From DASSBG01 sp963800395 (GTDB taxonomy: Bacteria > Pseudomonadota > Gammaproteobacteria > Xanthomonadales > Rhodanobacteraceae): 64,000 bases of DNA. Within the stretch, counting starts at the first letter, position 1; every line of letters begins with the position of its first letter. The position numbers and the translations under genes were made by a program. Location: the NCBI GenBank assembly GCA_963800395.1, contig CAWDBD010000002.1:323200-387199 (forward strand), read 5' to 3'. Below the pieces are notes generated by a model. The model saw nothing but the letters and a program-made list of their open reading frames with translations, was not told the origin of the DNA and did not search any database. This document shows positions 53,978-62,812 of this stretch, piece after piece.

Positions 53978-54805
53978 ATGGTTCGCATGTATTTGAAATT
54001 TCATAACGCCGATCATGCCGATGTCAATTTGCACGAAGGCGTGATCGTCATCGGAAGCCAATCCGATTGCCATGTGATGCTGCAAGGCAAGGGAGTGGCT
54101 GGTCGACATTGTCGCATTGACGTGCATGCGGACAAGGTGCTGCTCCAGCCACTCGATCCGGAGGCCAGTTGCGTGCTCAATGGCCGCCAGGTGCATGACG
54201 ATGTGGCTCTTTCTGCGGGTGATCTGCTGCTGCTTGGTCAGGTCGGCTGTCAGGTCGCGGTGAATCGCGTTGGTCACCAGAATACCAGCCGCTCCGATTC
54301 CGACAAAGGCACGGCGGCAGCGCCCGAGCCGCCGGTTCGTCCCGTCCGTACCCGGACCGAGCACGCTACCCAGGTGCGTGGTGCCCTGCCGAGATTGGTT
54401 CTGCGCGGGCTTTCCGGCCCGATGCTGGGTCGCAGCTTCCCGTTGCGCGACGGCATGGTGCTGGGCCGCGGACGAGACTGCGAGGTGTTCATAGAGAGTC
54501 AGGAAATCTCCCGGCAACATGCCCGCCTGCGGGTGCGACCTGACTCGGTCATGGTCGAAGACCTCAATTCGACAAATGGCACTTTCGTCAACGACGAGAG
54601 GGTTACCATGGCCCCGCTCGAGCCGGGTGACGAACTGCGGCTGGATACCATTCGTTTCGTCATGGTGGCGCCGGGAACCACGGGTACGCCGGGCACGTCG
54701 GTACAAGCCGAGGACTCGACCGGTAGTGGCAAGGCATGGCGTATCGTCCTGCTGGTGCTGGTACTGCTGGCGCTCATGGGCTGGGCCTGGTGGACCTGGT
54801 ACTGA
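53978..54805 (+). CDS. Tail-anchored protein with two FHA domains
   Basis: A 275-residue protein with a first, weaker FHA-like domain (about 1-90, VIVIGSQSDCHVMLQGKGVAGRHCRI), a linker, a second canonical FHA domain (about 140-230, MVLGRGRDCEVFIESQEISRQHARLRV ... NSTNGTFVNDERV) that should bind phosphothreonine, and a C-terminal membrane helix ending WWTWY. FHA domains usually face the cytoplasm, so this would be a tail-anchored signalling adaptor. ATG at 53942 is possible, but GGGTGAAGG lies just before 53978. No kinase is adjacent. Confidence 0.8.
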   Translation: MVRMYLKFHNADHADVNLHEGVIVIGSQSDCHVMLQGKGVAGRHCRIDVHADKVLLQPLDPEASCVLNGRQVHDDVALSAGDLLLLGQVGCQVAVNRVGHQNTSRSDSDKGTAAAPEPPVRPVRTRTEHATQVRGALPRLVLRGLSGPMLGRSFPLRDGMVLGRGRDCEVFIESQEISRQHARLRVRPDSVMVEDLNSTNGTFVNDERVTMAPLEPGDELRLDTIRFVMVAPGTTGTPGTSVQAEDSTGSGKAWRIVLLVLVLLALMGWAWWTWY

Positions 54806-54988
54806 TCGGCAAGACGCGGTTTGCACGGGTTCGTGAGTCCGCCGAGCACCGCCAATCGCCCGTCATGCTGACGCAGGCCGATCACGAACAGGAACATTCC
54901 AACGCCGTGTGCACCCTCGAGAGACATGTTGGCCTTCGATCGAGGAGAGGTGGGTGTCTGCTGCGCTGGTGCTCCTGAGACTTGGCGT

Positions 54989-55837
54989 TCAATCCATCCG
55001 CATTGACAGATCGATTGCCTGGATGTTCTTGGTCAGGGCGCCAATGGATATGTAGTCCACACCCAGATCCGCCAGTTCCCTCAGGCGCGCGAGGTCGACA
55101 CCGCCTGAAATCTCGACCTGGGCGCGACCATCGATCAGCGCAAGTGCTTCGCCCAGTTCGCTGTCGTTGAATTCGTCCAGCATCACCCGGTCCACGCCGG
55201 CGGCAAGGGCCTGTTCAAGTTCGTCAAGACTCTCGACCTCGATCTCGAGCAGGAGACCAGGGTGTTTCTTGCGTGCTGCACGCACCACCGGTGCAATGCC
55301 ACCGGCGGCACTGATGTGATTCTCCTTGATCAGGATGGCATCGAACAGCCCCATGCGGTGGTTGCTGCCGCCGCCACAGCGAACCGCGTATTTCTGGGCT
55401 GCGCGCAGGCCGGGCAGGGTCTTGCGGGTATCCAGGATCCGGGTTCTGCTACCGCTCACGACTGCTGAGTAGCGGGCTGTGGTGGACGCCGTGGCTGACA
55501 AGGTCTGCAGGAAATTGAGCGCACTGCGCTCGGCACTGAGCAGGGCGCGGGCCTTGCCTTTGATCTCGCACAGGATAGTGTCGGCCTCGACGGTGTCTCC
55601 ATCCCGGAAATGCCAGCGAATCTCGAGGTCCGGATCCAGTGCCCGCAAGCACGCCTCGAACCAGGGCGCCCCGGCAAGTGTGGCCGGTTCGCGGCAGACC
55701 ACCCGCGCGCTGGCCATTTCAGACTCGCCAACAAGGTCCGCGCTGGCATCACCCGGCCCGATATCTTCATCCAGCGCACGCCGCACATCGGCCAGCACGG
55801 TCTGCTGGTCGGGAATCCCCGGATGGTGACGCGTCAT
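54989..55837 (-). CDS. nadC: Nicotinate-nucleotide diphosphorylase (carboxylating)
   Basis: Makes nicotinate mononucleotide from quinolinate in NAD synthesis. The 282-residue enzyme has the family start region DVRRALDEDIGPGDASADL, RSALNFLQTLSATAS, DTRKTLPGLRAAQKYAVRCGGGSNHRMGLFDAILIKENH and EIEVESLDELEQAL. Length is normal. Its start overlaps the DUF1631 stop by 4 bp. The 183-bp gap to the FHA gene holds an inverted repeat (CCTCGA/TCGAGG) but no gene. Confidence 0.96.
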   Translation of the reverse strand: MTRHHPGIPDQQTVLADVRRALDEDIGPGDASADLVGESEMASARVVCREPATLAGAPWFEACLRALDPDLEIRWHFRDGDTVEADTILCEIKGKARALLSAERSALNFLQTLSATASTTARYSAVVSGSRTRILDTRKTLPGLRAAQKYAVRCGGGSNHRMGLFDAILIKENHISAAGGIAPVVRAARKKHPGLLLEIEVESLDELEQALAAGVDRVMLDEFNDSELGEALALIDGRAQVEISGGVDLARLRELADLGVDYISIGALTKNIQAIDLSMRMD

Positions 55838-58239
55838 GTTGCCGGATTGCCGTCGCTGTCTGCCTGTGGCCTGTCTGCGTCGCGATGGGCAGCCTGTGCC
55901 TGTGGCGTGCTCGGGGTCTGTGGTGCGGCTGCTGCGCCCGCATCGGCAGTCCGGGAGGCGGCTGCCTGCTTGTCATCCGGCTGGTCATTTTTCAGACGCT
56001 CGACAATGGCGTCGAGTGCACGGTCGAACAGGGGCACTTCCTCCAGCACCACCGTGCTGCCGTCATGGATACTGGAAGCAAGCGCATTGAGCGTCAGATC
56101 GCAGACCTTCAGGCCACGTCGGTTGACGAACAGGTACTTGCCGCTTATCGGGCTGACCCAAGACAGCTTGGCACGATCGCGCTGGCCATTTGCAGCGATG
56201 AATTCGACCCAATTGCCAACTTTCAGAGCCTTGGCTGCTTTCAGCGTAGGTGAGTCGGGCGCAACTTCCGATGTGTCCGGCTCGGCAATTTCCTCGGGCT
56301 CGGCAATTTCTTCCACCGACTCGGGTATCACGGGTTCACTGGCAGTATCATCAACTGCCGTGTCCATGACGTTCTCGTCACCCGGCTCGCCGAGCTGGCC
56401 GTGATAGAAGCGTCCCAGTGCCCGCATCAGGCGGCGTACATCGCTGTCGCTGAAGGCCACTGTCGACAGGCCATGGCGCAGATTCTTCTCGATACCTGGC
56501 AGCATCTGCCGAATCTTCGCGCGCTGCTCGTCGTTGGCGGGCGGTTGCGCGCTGCTGATGAGATCATCGATGAAGCGTTTCGCAGAACGCCATTCGGGGC
56601 TTTCTTCACCCTGGCGCAGGAGCGTGAGTACCAGGTAATTGGCCCATGGCCGCGTAAGGATATTGCGAATCAGGTCGGGTACCTGGGCATTCTGCGAACG
56701 TGACAGGATTTCGCGCGCCGCCGTGCGTCGCGCGGCCTGCAGCTTTTCCTTGCCCTTGGCGGCATCGGACGCCCGTTTCTCCGCACGCTCTGCGCGCATG
56801 TCGCTGGTGTTGGCAAAGTTGTTGAATCGGTTGAGCAGGTTCTTGAAGATTTCCGTGTCGTCGTCGAAATCATGCAGCAAGGTCGTCACTATCGACTTGA
56901 TCTCGTTGAACAGGCGAAGGTCGCGATCGGAGTCCTCGCTCCAGCTTTTGGCTGCATCGGCCAGGCGGTCGAGCAGGCGTCGTGCCGGATGCGAGTGCTT
57001 GGCGAAAAGGTGCTTGTCGAGAATGGCCACCTTGAGGTAGGGGATCTGCAAGCGGCCAAGCAATGCCTGCATCTGGGTTGGCAGGTTGCGGTCTTCCAGG
57101 ATGTACTCGAACAGCATGCCGACCAGGTCAATGGTGTCCTCGTCGGCGCCGGATACGCGTGCCTTGGCGTCGCTGCTGACCTTGGCGATCTGGCCTTGCA
57201 AGGCGTTCTTCAGCTCTTCGAGCGTCAGTGACCCGGCATGTGCCGAATCCAGCCCCGACAGGTCTGCGGGCACGGGAGGCGCTTGCTGCTGCAGCAGCGC
57301 CAGCGCTGACACCAGTTCGCGCATGTCCAGTGCCGGCCCTGCGGCAGCAGCCCCCCGTGCATAGCCGGGACGGCTGACATGGCGCCTTTGTGACAGCATC
57401 TGGTTGACAGTGGCATACAGCTGCTCGCGCATCGCCTCCTCTTCTTCGGAGTAGACGTACTGGTCACCGGCAGCGGCGTATTCGTCGCCACTTGCCGTGG
57501 ACGTGGCGCGTCGGGCGGATTTTTTGCCGCGGCTTACCTGGTGGCGCAGCTGCGGCAGGACCCCCGCCCGGATCAATTCGGTGTTGACGGCGTTGTACAG
57601 TGTTTCCAGGTCGGCCAGGACGTAGCGCTCGAACAGTTTGTAGATTATGAGTTTGACGTTGACATCGGCTTCAAGCTCCTGCATGGCCCGGCGGAAGCAA
57701 TCGCACAGACAGGCGGGCCCCAGCGGGTTGTTGGCATCCACCACCTTGCTGCCACCGCTGATGACTGCCAGGCGCTGGTTGACCGAATAAAGCAGGCGCG
57801 CATAGCGATTTTCCGCCTTGCTGATCATGCTGGTGACCGCAAGCGACTCTTCCAGCTCGGTTTCCTCGACCAGGCTCAATTCGCCATCGCGGCTGCCACT
57901 GTCGCCCGTGTCGGTAGTCGCGGGTGCTGGCAATTTGCCGTTGGCGAATTGCTTGAAGCTGCCATGGCAGTTGTCGATGAACAGGCGTTCAATCAGCTGG
58001 CGCTTGCGTCGTACCTCGCGCATGCCGTCGAAATAGCGGGTCTGCACGGCGTTGCTTTCGGCCTTCTCGGCCAGGTCAAACAAGGCATCATCGACATTCT
58101 CGAACAGGCTCCCGGCCAGCTCGCGAATGCGTTTCACGGCAACCCGGTCCACGGCGTGAAGCAATTCGCCACCACGTTCCTCGGTAACGCCTTGCTGGCC
58201 CAGGTTGACGACTTTCGATTTGGCTGGGTCTTCGCTCAT
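55834..58239 (-). CDS. DUF1631 family protein
   Basis: An 801-residue soluble, mostly helical protein matching the DUF1631 family: N-terminal SLFENVDDALFDLAEKAESNAVQTRYFDGMREVRRKR, central FDDDTEIFKNLLNRFNNFA, and a C-terminal beta-rich part (WVEFIAANGQRDRAKLSWVSPISGKYLFVNRRG) that looks PilZ-like. That suggests, but does not prove, a link to cyclic-di-GMP signalling. The tail is Ala/Asp/Gln-rich. Upstream lies a CRP/Clp-like site. Coupled to nadC. Confidence 0.85.
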   Translation of the reverse strand: MSEDPAKSKVVNLGQQGVTEERGGELLHAVDRVAVKRIRELAGSLFENVDDALFDLAEKAESNAVQTRYFDGMREVRRKRQLIERLFIDNCHGSFKQFANGKLPAPATTDTGDSGSRDGELSLVEETELEESLAVTSMISKAENRYARLLYSVNQRLAVISGGSKVVDANNPLGPACLCDCFRRAMQELEADVNVKLIIYKLFERYVLADLETLYNAVNTELIRAGVLPQLRHQVSRGKKSARRATSTASGDEYAAAGDQYVYSEEEEAMREQLYATVNQMLSQRRHVSRPGYARGAAAAGPALDMRELVSALALLQQQAPPVPADLSGLDSAHAGSLTLEELKNALQGQIAKVSSDAKARVSGADEDTIDLVGMLFEYILEDRNLPTQMQALLGRLQIPYLKVAILDKHLFAKHSHPARRLLDRLADAAKSWSEDSDRDLRLFNEIKSIVTTLLHDFDDDTEIFKNLLNRFNNFANTSDMRAERAEKRASDAAKGKEKLQAARRTAAREILSRSQNAQVPDLIRNILTRPWANYLVLTLLRQGEESPEWRSAKRFIDDLISSAQPPANDEQRAKIRQMLPGIEKNLRHGLSTVAFSDSDVRRLMRALGRFYHGQLGEPGDENVMDTAVDDTASEPVIPESVEEIAEPEEIAEPDTSEVAPDSPTLKAAKALKVGNWVEFIAANGQRDRAKLSWVSPISGKYLFVNRRGLKVCDLTLNALASSIHDGSTVVLEEVPLFDRALDAIVERLKNDQPDDKQAAASRTADAGAAAAPQTPSTPQAQAAHRDADRPQADSDGNPAT

Positions 58240-58300
58240 GACAGTCTCGCGGTGTAGGTTTGCGCCAACAACAAGAATCTTCCGCTGCAGCGACGCAAAA

Positions 58301-58316
58301 CGTGAATTGGATCACA
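58301..58316. promoter_or_regulatory. CRP/Clp-like site upstream of the DUF1631 gene
   Basis: CGTGA-N6-TCACA matches 9 of 10 bases of the TGTGA-N6-TCACA consensus. It lies 62 bp before the DUF1631 start (minus strand) and 48 bp past the Trm112-like stop, in AT-richer DNA. Confidence 0.4.
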
Positions 58317-58363
58317 TTCCGGGCATTTGTTCCCGAAAATGGTGGGCGCATCTGGCGCCAGCA

Positions 58364-58627
58364 TTACCCCAGCCTGTCCAGCTGCGTCGTGCCGATGCCT
58401 TCCTCCCCAAGCAGAACCGGAATGTCGTCTTGCACGCGGTAGATGACCTTGCCATCGATACTGATCAGCGCTTCAGACAGCGGCTCGGTGACTGCCTTGC
58501 CCGCCACAGTGTCCACAGCGCCACCGGCAATAGCCTGGTTGAGGCTCTGCAACTCCTTGTGCTGCAGCATCCGCAGCGGGGTATGGCTGACCGGGCAGCA
58601 CAGGATATCCAGAAGTTTCTTGTCCAT
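58364..58627 (-). CDS. Trm112-like (YcaR) small protein
   Basis: An 87-residue protein of the Trm112/YcaR group, with family start KKLLDILCCPVSHTPL and end VIYRVQDDIPVLLGEEG. Zinc-binding members have two CxxC pairs; here only Cys10 and Cys11 are near the first pair and the second is gone, so zinc binding is unlikely. Others of this type occur in xanthomonads and pseudomonads. Divergent from purE. Confidence 0.85.
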   Translation of the reverse strand: MDKKLLDILCCPVSHTPLRMLQHKELQSLNQAIAGGAVDTVAGKAVTEPLSEALISIDGKVIYRVQDDIPVLLGEEGIGTTQLDRLG

Positions 58628-58698
58628 GATCGGAATGGGGCCGGGGCGACATTAGGTAGGGTATCCACGTACAATAACGCTTTTGGGATGAGCGAACC

Positions 58699-59202
58699 AT
58701 GACCGAATCGACGCCTCCCAGGGTCGGCGTGACCATGGGCTCACGCTCGGACTGGGACACGATGCAGCATGCTGTGGCTACCCTGGAGCGGTTGGGGGTT
58801 GCCTGCGAGGCTCAGGTGGTCTCGGCGCACCGAACGCCGGATGCCCTGTTCGAGTACGCCGAAAAGGCCCGTGAGCGCGGGCTGCGGGCGATCATCGCCG
58901 GTGCTGGTGGTGCCGCGCACCTGCCCGGCATGCTGGCGGCCAAGACATCGGTGCCGGTACTGGGTGTACCGGTTCAGTCGCGCGCGCTCGACGGCATGGA
59001 TTCACTGCTCTCCATTGTGCAGATGCCTGCCGGGATCCCGGTCGCCACCTTCGCCATTGGTCGCGCTGGTGCGATCAATGCAGCGCTGTTCGCCGCGGCC
59101 ATGCTGGCTTCGTCCGACGTGGCGGTTGCCCGTGCGCTGGATGCGTGGCGCACGCAGCAGACCGAGGACGTGCTGGCACGACGCGACCCGAGAACGGCAT
59201 GA
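58699..59202 (+). CDS. purE: N5-carboxyaminoimidazole ribonucleotide mutase
   Basis: Converts N5-CAIR to CAIR in purine synthesis. The 167-residue protein has the family start VGVTMGSRSDWDTMQHA, the catalytic region VVSAHRTPDALFEYAEKA with its His, and GAGGAAHLPGMLAAKTSVPVLGVP. Upstream a TACAAT box (58670-58675) is a plausible -10. It overlaps purK by 4 bp. Confidence 0.97.
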   Translation: MTESTPPRVGVTMGSRSDWDTMQHAVATLERLGVACEAQVVSAHRTPDALFEYAEKARERGLRAIIAGAGGAAHLPGMLAAKTSVPVLGVPVQSRALDGMDSLLSIVQMPAGIPVATFAIGRAGAINAALFAAAMLASSDVAVARALDAWRTQQTEDVLARRDPRTA

Positions 59203-60368
59203 GTCGCGCCACGGGTGATCGGGTCGCCATTCTTGGCGGCGGTCAGTTGGCGCGCATGCTGGTTCAGGCGGGTGTGCCCCTTGGTGCGTCTTTCCGGGTA
59301 GTCGACAAGTCGACTGATGTGTGTGCGGCGCAAGTGGCGCCGGTGCAGGCTGTTGAATGGAGCAACCAGGACGCGCTTGTGGCGCTGGCCGACGAGGTGG
59401 ATGTGATCACCTTCGACTACGAGAACGTTCCGGCCGGGAGCGTCGAGCAGATGGCGCGGCATACCCAGGTACATCCCAACCCGCGTGCGCTGGCGGTGGC
59501 CCAGGACCGCATGAGCGAAAAGGCCCTGTTCGAGTCCGTGGGTCTGGCGACGGCAACCCACGCTGCTGTGTCCACTCGCGAGGATCTGGATGCGGCGCTG
59601 GCAGTCACCGGCTGCCCCGCCATTCTCAAGACGCGACGCCTGGGTTATGACGGCAAGGGCCAGTTCCGGTTGCATAGTGAAGCCGACGCCGATGCCGCGT
59701 GGCAGGAGCTGGGGCAGGCTGCCCGGCAACACGGCCTGATTCTGGAGGCGATGATCGATTTTCAGCGCGAAGTGTCGGTTGTTGCCGCGCGCGGGCGATC
59801 GGGCGAGTTCCGTGCCTGGCCGCTGGTACAGAACTGGCATGACGATGGCATCCTGTCGATCAGCATGGCCCCGGCAGCCGTGACCACGGCGCTTCACGAT
59901 GAAGCCCTGAAACACGCCCGCGCCATTGCCGAAGAGCTCGATTACGTGGGTGTCTTTGCCCTGGAGCTTTTTGTTGACGGTGACCGCCTGCTGGGCAATG
60001 AAATGGCGCCTCGTGTGCACAATTCCGGTCACTGGAGCATCGAAGGCGCGGTAACCAGCCAGTTTGAAAATCATGTGCGTGCCGTGCTGGACATGCCGCT
60101 TGGCTGCACCGATGCACGCGGGTTCAGCCTGATGTTCAACTGGATAGGCGAAATGCCCCGGCGCGACGTCGCCTTGCGCCATGGCGGCGTGCACTGGCAT
60201 GACTACGGCAAGTCGCCGCGCCCCGGCCGCAAGCTGGGCCATGCCACGATCTGCGCTGATGATGCCGGGTTGCTGCTCGATCGTGCCGAGGCATTGGCGC
60301 GTGACCTGGGCTGCGAGGCTCGCCTGCAACCGGTACGCGACTGGGTGCTAGCGGATCCGGCCGCTTGA
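59199..60368 (+). CDS. purK: N5-carboxyaminoimidazole ribonucleotide synthase
   Basis: ATP-grasp enzyme that carboxylates AIR to N5-CAIR for PurE. The 389-residue protein has the start VAILGGGQLARMLVQAG, FDYENVPAGSVEQMARH, the ATP-binding LKTRRLGYDGKGQF, SVVAARGRSGE, and ELFVDGDRLLGNEMAPRVHNSGHWSIEGAVTSQFENHVRAV. I used ATG at 59199, which overlaps the purE stop. The 181 bp to dxs hold no supported gene. Confidence 0.97.
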   Translation: MSRATGDRVAILGGGQLARMLVQAGVPLGASFRVVDKSTDVCAAQVAPVQAVEWSNQDALVALADEVDVITFDYENVPAGSVEQMARHTQVHPNPRALAVAQDRMSEKALFESVGLATATHAAVSTREDLDAALAVTGCPAILKTRRLGYDGKGQFRLHSEADADAAWQELGQAARQHGLILEAMIDFQREVSVVAARGRSGEFRAWPLVQNWHDDGILSISMAPAAVTTALHDEALKHARAIAEELDYVGVFALELFVDGDRLLGNEMAPRVHNSGHWSIEGAVTSQFENHVRAVLDMPLGCTDARGFSLMFNWIGEMPRRDVALRHGGVHWHDYGKSPRPGRKLGHATICADDAGLLLDRAEALARDLGCEARLQPVRDWVLADPAA

Positions 60369-60549
60369 GGCGCCTCACCATGGCCGTACACCAGGCGGGT
60401 GCCATCCAGGCGGTTGGCGTTCCGGGTCATGTCACGGTGGCGCTGGCGCAAGGCCTTGCGGACTGCCGCCTGCTGCTGCGACGCGGCAGCCTGAACCGGC
60501 ACCGTGCGCGCGACTTGCCCTGCTGCCCTGATAGGCGAACAATAGGCCC

Positions 60550-62436
60550 ATGATTGACCCGCAAAACTACCCGTTGCTGGCGAAGATCGATTCGCCGCAG
60601 GATCTCAAGCAGCTCGACGAACAGCAGCTTCCGGCCCTGGCCGAGGAATTGCGCGACTACCTGATCGAGTCCGTGGCCCGCTGTGGCGGACATTTCGGCG
60701 CCGGCCTCGGCGTGGTCGAGCTGACCGTGGCGCTGCACTACCTGTATGACACGCCCAGCGACCGTCTGGTCTGGGATGTCGGTCATCAGTGCTACCCGCA
60801 CAAGATTCTCACCGGTCGTCGCGACCAGATCACCAGCATCAAGCAGAAGGACGGCCTGGCGCCGTTCCCGCGACGTGCCGAAAGTGCCTACGACACCTTT
60901 GGCGTGGGCCATTCGTCCACCTCGATATCGGCAGCGCTGGGCATGGCCATTGCATCGCAGCGACGCGGCGACACGCGCAAGACCGTGGCCGTGATTGGTG
61001 ATGGCGCGATGACGGCCGGGCTTGCCTACGAGGCACTCAACCATGGCGGTGATGTGGAGCCGGACATGCTGGTCATTCTCAATGACAACGGCATGTCCAT
61101 CAGCGAAAACGTCGGTGCGCTGACCAAGATGCTGGCCCGCCTGCTGACCAGCTTCACCCTCAACACCTGGCGCGAGCGTGCCAAGCGGGTACTGCCCAAG
61201 CGTTCCTTCATGGGCCGCTGGGTCAAGCGCTGGGAAGAGCATGCCAAGGGCATGTTCATGCCCTCGACCCTGTTCGAGGAGCTGGGCTTCCATTACACCG
61301 GACCCATTGACGGGCACGATCTGCCCACGGTGCTGCAGGCGCTGCGCACGGTCAAGGACCTGCCGGGCCCGCAGCTTCTGCACGTCATTACCACCAAGGG
61401 CAAGGGTTACGAGCGGGCAGAGAACGCGCAGATCGAATACCACGCGGTCGGCCCCTTCGACCCGGAAGCCGGCGTGGTCAAGAAGCCGCGCGGCAAGCTC
61501 ACCTACACCCAGGTTTTCGGTGACTGGCTATGCGACATGGCCGCCGACGACGACAAGCTCATGGGCATCACCCCGGCCATGCGCGAAGGCTCGGGCCTGG
61601 TGCGCTTCTCGCGTGAATACCCGGACCGCTATTTCGATGTGGGCATCGCCGAGCAGCACTCGGTGACCCTCGCCGCCGGCATGGCTTGCGAAGGCGTCAA
61701 GCCGGTGGTGGCCATCTATTCCACTTTCCTGCAGCGCGCCTACGACCAGCTCATCCATGATGTCGCATTGCAGGAGCTGGACGTGCTGTTCGCCATTGAT
61801 CGCGGTGGCGTGGTCGGCCCCGACGGGCCAACCCACGCGGGCAGTTTCGATCTGGGCTACCTGCGCATGGTGCCCAACATGGTGGTGATGGCGCCCAGCG
61901 ACGAAGCCGAATGCAGGCTGGCGCTGAGCACCGGCTATCGTCACGCCGGCCCCGCCGCCGTGCGCTACCCGCGCGGCGCAGGTATCGGTGCCGAGCCGGC
62001 TGAAAACCTGGACACGGTGGAGATCGGCAAGGCGCGGGTCATCCAGCGCGGCAGCGATCTGGCCATGCTGGTGTTTGGCGCGCCGCTGGCCGAGGCGCGC
62101 GTTGTCGCGACCGACCTCAACGCCACCCTCGTGGACATGCGCTTCGTCAAGCCGCTGGACACCGATCTTCTGCTCGAGCTGGCGACCAGCCACCATGCCC
62201 TGGTCACGGTGGAGGAAAACGCGGTCGCCGGTGGCGCCGGCGCGGCGGTCAGCGAGTGGCTTGCCGGTGAGGGTATCGAGACACCCGTGCTCAACCTCGG
62301 CCTGCCCGACCGGTTCCTCGAGCACGGCAGCCGCGAGCAGCTCCTCGCCGAAGCCGGCCTCGATGCCGAGGGCATTGGCAAAGCGATCCAACGCAGGTTT
62401 CCGCAGCTTGCCGAGGCGTTGCGGCATACCGGGTGA
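60550..62436 (+). CDS. dxs: 1-deoxy-D-xylulose-5-phosphate synthase
   Basis: First enzyme of the MEP isoprenoid pathway, thiamine-diphosphate dependent. The 628-residue protein has GHQCYPHKILTGRRD, the ThDP motif GDGAMTAGLAYEALNHGG ... LVILNDNGMSIS, the catalytic-region AEQHSVTLAAGMACEG, and GVVGPDGPTHAGSFDLGYLR. Length is normal. It is the last core gene before the cassette region. Confidence 0.97.
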   Translation: MIDPQNYPLLAKIDSPQDLKQLDEQQLPALAEELRDYLIESVARCGGHFGAGLGVVELTVALHYLYDTPSDRLVWDVGHQCYPHKILTGRRDQITSIKQKDGLAPFPRRAESAYDTFGVGHSSTSISAALGMAIASQRRGDTRKTVAVIGDGAMTAGLAYEALNHGGDVEPDMLVILNDNGMSISENVGALTKMLARLLTSFTLNTWRERAKRVLPKRSFMGRWVKRWEEHAKGMFMPSTLFEELGFHYTGPIDGHDLPTVLQALRTVKDLPGPQLLHVITTKGKGYERAENAQIEYHAVGPFDPEAGVVKKPRGKLTYTQVFGDWLCDMAADDDKLMGITPAMREGSGLVRFSREYPDRYFDVGIAEQHSVTLAAGMACEGVKPVVAIYSTFLQRAYDQLIHDVALQELDVLFAIDRGGVVGPDGPTHAGSFDLGYLRMVPNMVVMAPSDEAECRLALSTGYRHAGPAAVRYPRGAGIGAEPAENLDTVEIGKARVIQRGSDLAMLVFGAPLAEARVVATDLNATLVDMRFVKPLDTDLLLELATSHHALVTVEENAVAGGAGAAVSEWLAGEGIETPVLNLGLPDRFLEHGSREQLLAEAGLDAEGIGKAIQRRFPQLAEALRHTG

Positions 62437-62800
62437 TCCGGCAGCGGGCACTGCCCCGCCAATACAGCCACGCATCAGCTTTGATATTGGAGCGACCAGG
62501 CTGACTATCTCTTCCCCAACGGCGCAAGCCCAAAAAACCGAAGTGAAAACCAGGCCGGCGCCGCTGTGTAAACCACACACTGCGTCCTGTGGCTACCACT
62601 GCCTGGCTTGCGCAATGCTGTATCAAACATCAAGTTGAGACCACGGCACTTCGTTGCGACATACGGCACAAGGGCCAGACATCAGGACCATGTCCCACAA
62701 TCAGTCCAAACCCTTGATTCGTATGGGCGCGTACCGACACATCAAGCCCGGAGCTCTTGCTACACAGCGGGACCATGTCCCACAATGAAACCGACTAAGC
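62437..62800. other. Leader region before the cassettes with two 17-bp direct repeats
   Basis: No gene is seen in these 364 bp. Two copies of GGACCATGTCCCACAAT occur at 62685-62701 and 62770-62786, 85 bp apart; each contains the palindrome GGACCATGTCC. They lie just upstream of the recombination-type core at 62801. This may be an attI-like site with integrase-binding repeats, or debris of earlier cassettes. Composition falls from GC-rich to near 50-55% here. Confidence 0.5.
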
Positions 62801-62807
62801 GTTAGAC
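62801..62807 (+). other. Cassette boundary core GTTAGAC (attI or attC 3' core)
   Basis: GCGTTAGAC contains the integron core GTTRRRY (GTTAGAC). The cassette gene begins 5 bp later, the usual tight spacing. I find no RYYYAAC partner upstream, so it is either an attI crossover point or a decayed attC. Confidence 0.6.
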
Positions 62808-62812
62808 CTCTT

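Noticed and set aside
60203..60502. Minus-strand ORF across the purK end and the purK-dxs gap
   Set aside because: Mostly antisense to purK with Arg/Ala/Ser-rich shadow composition.
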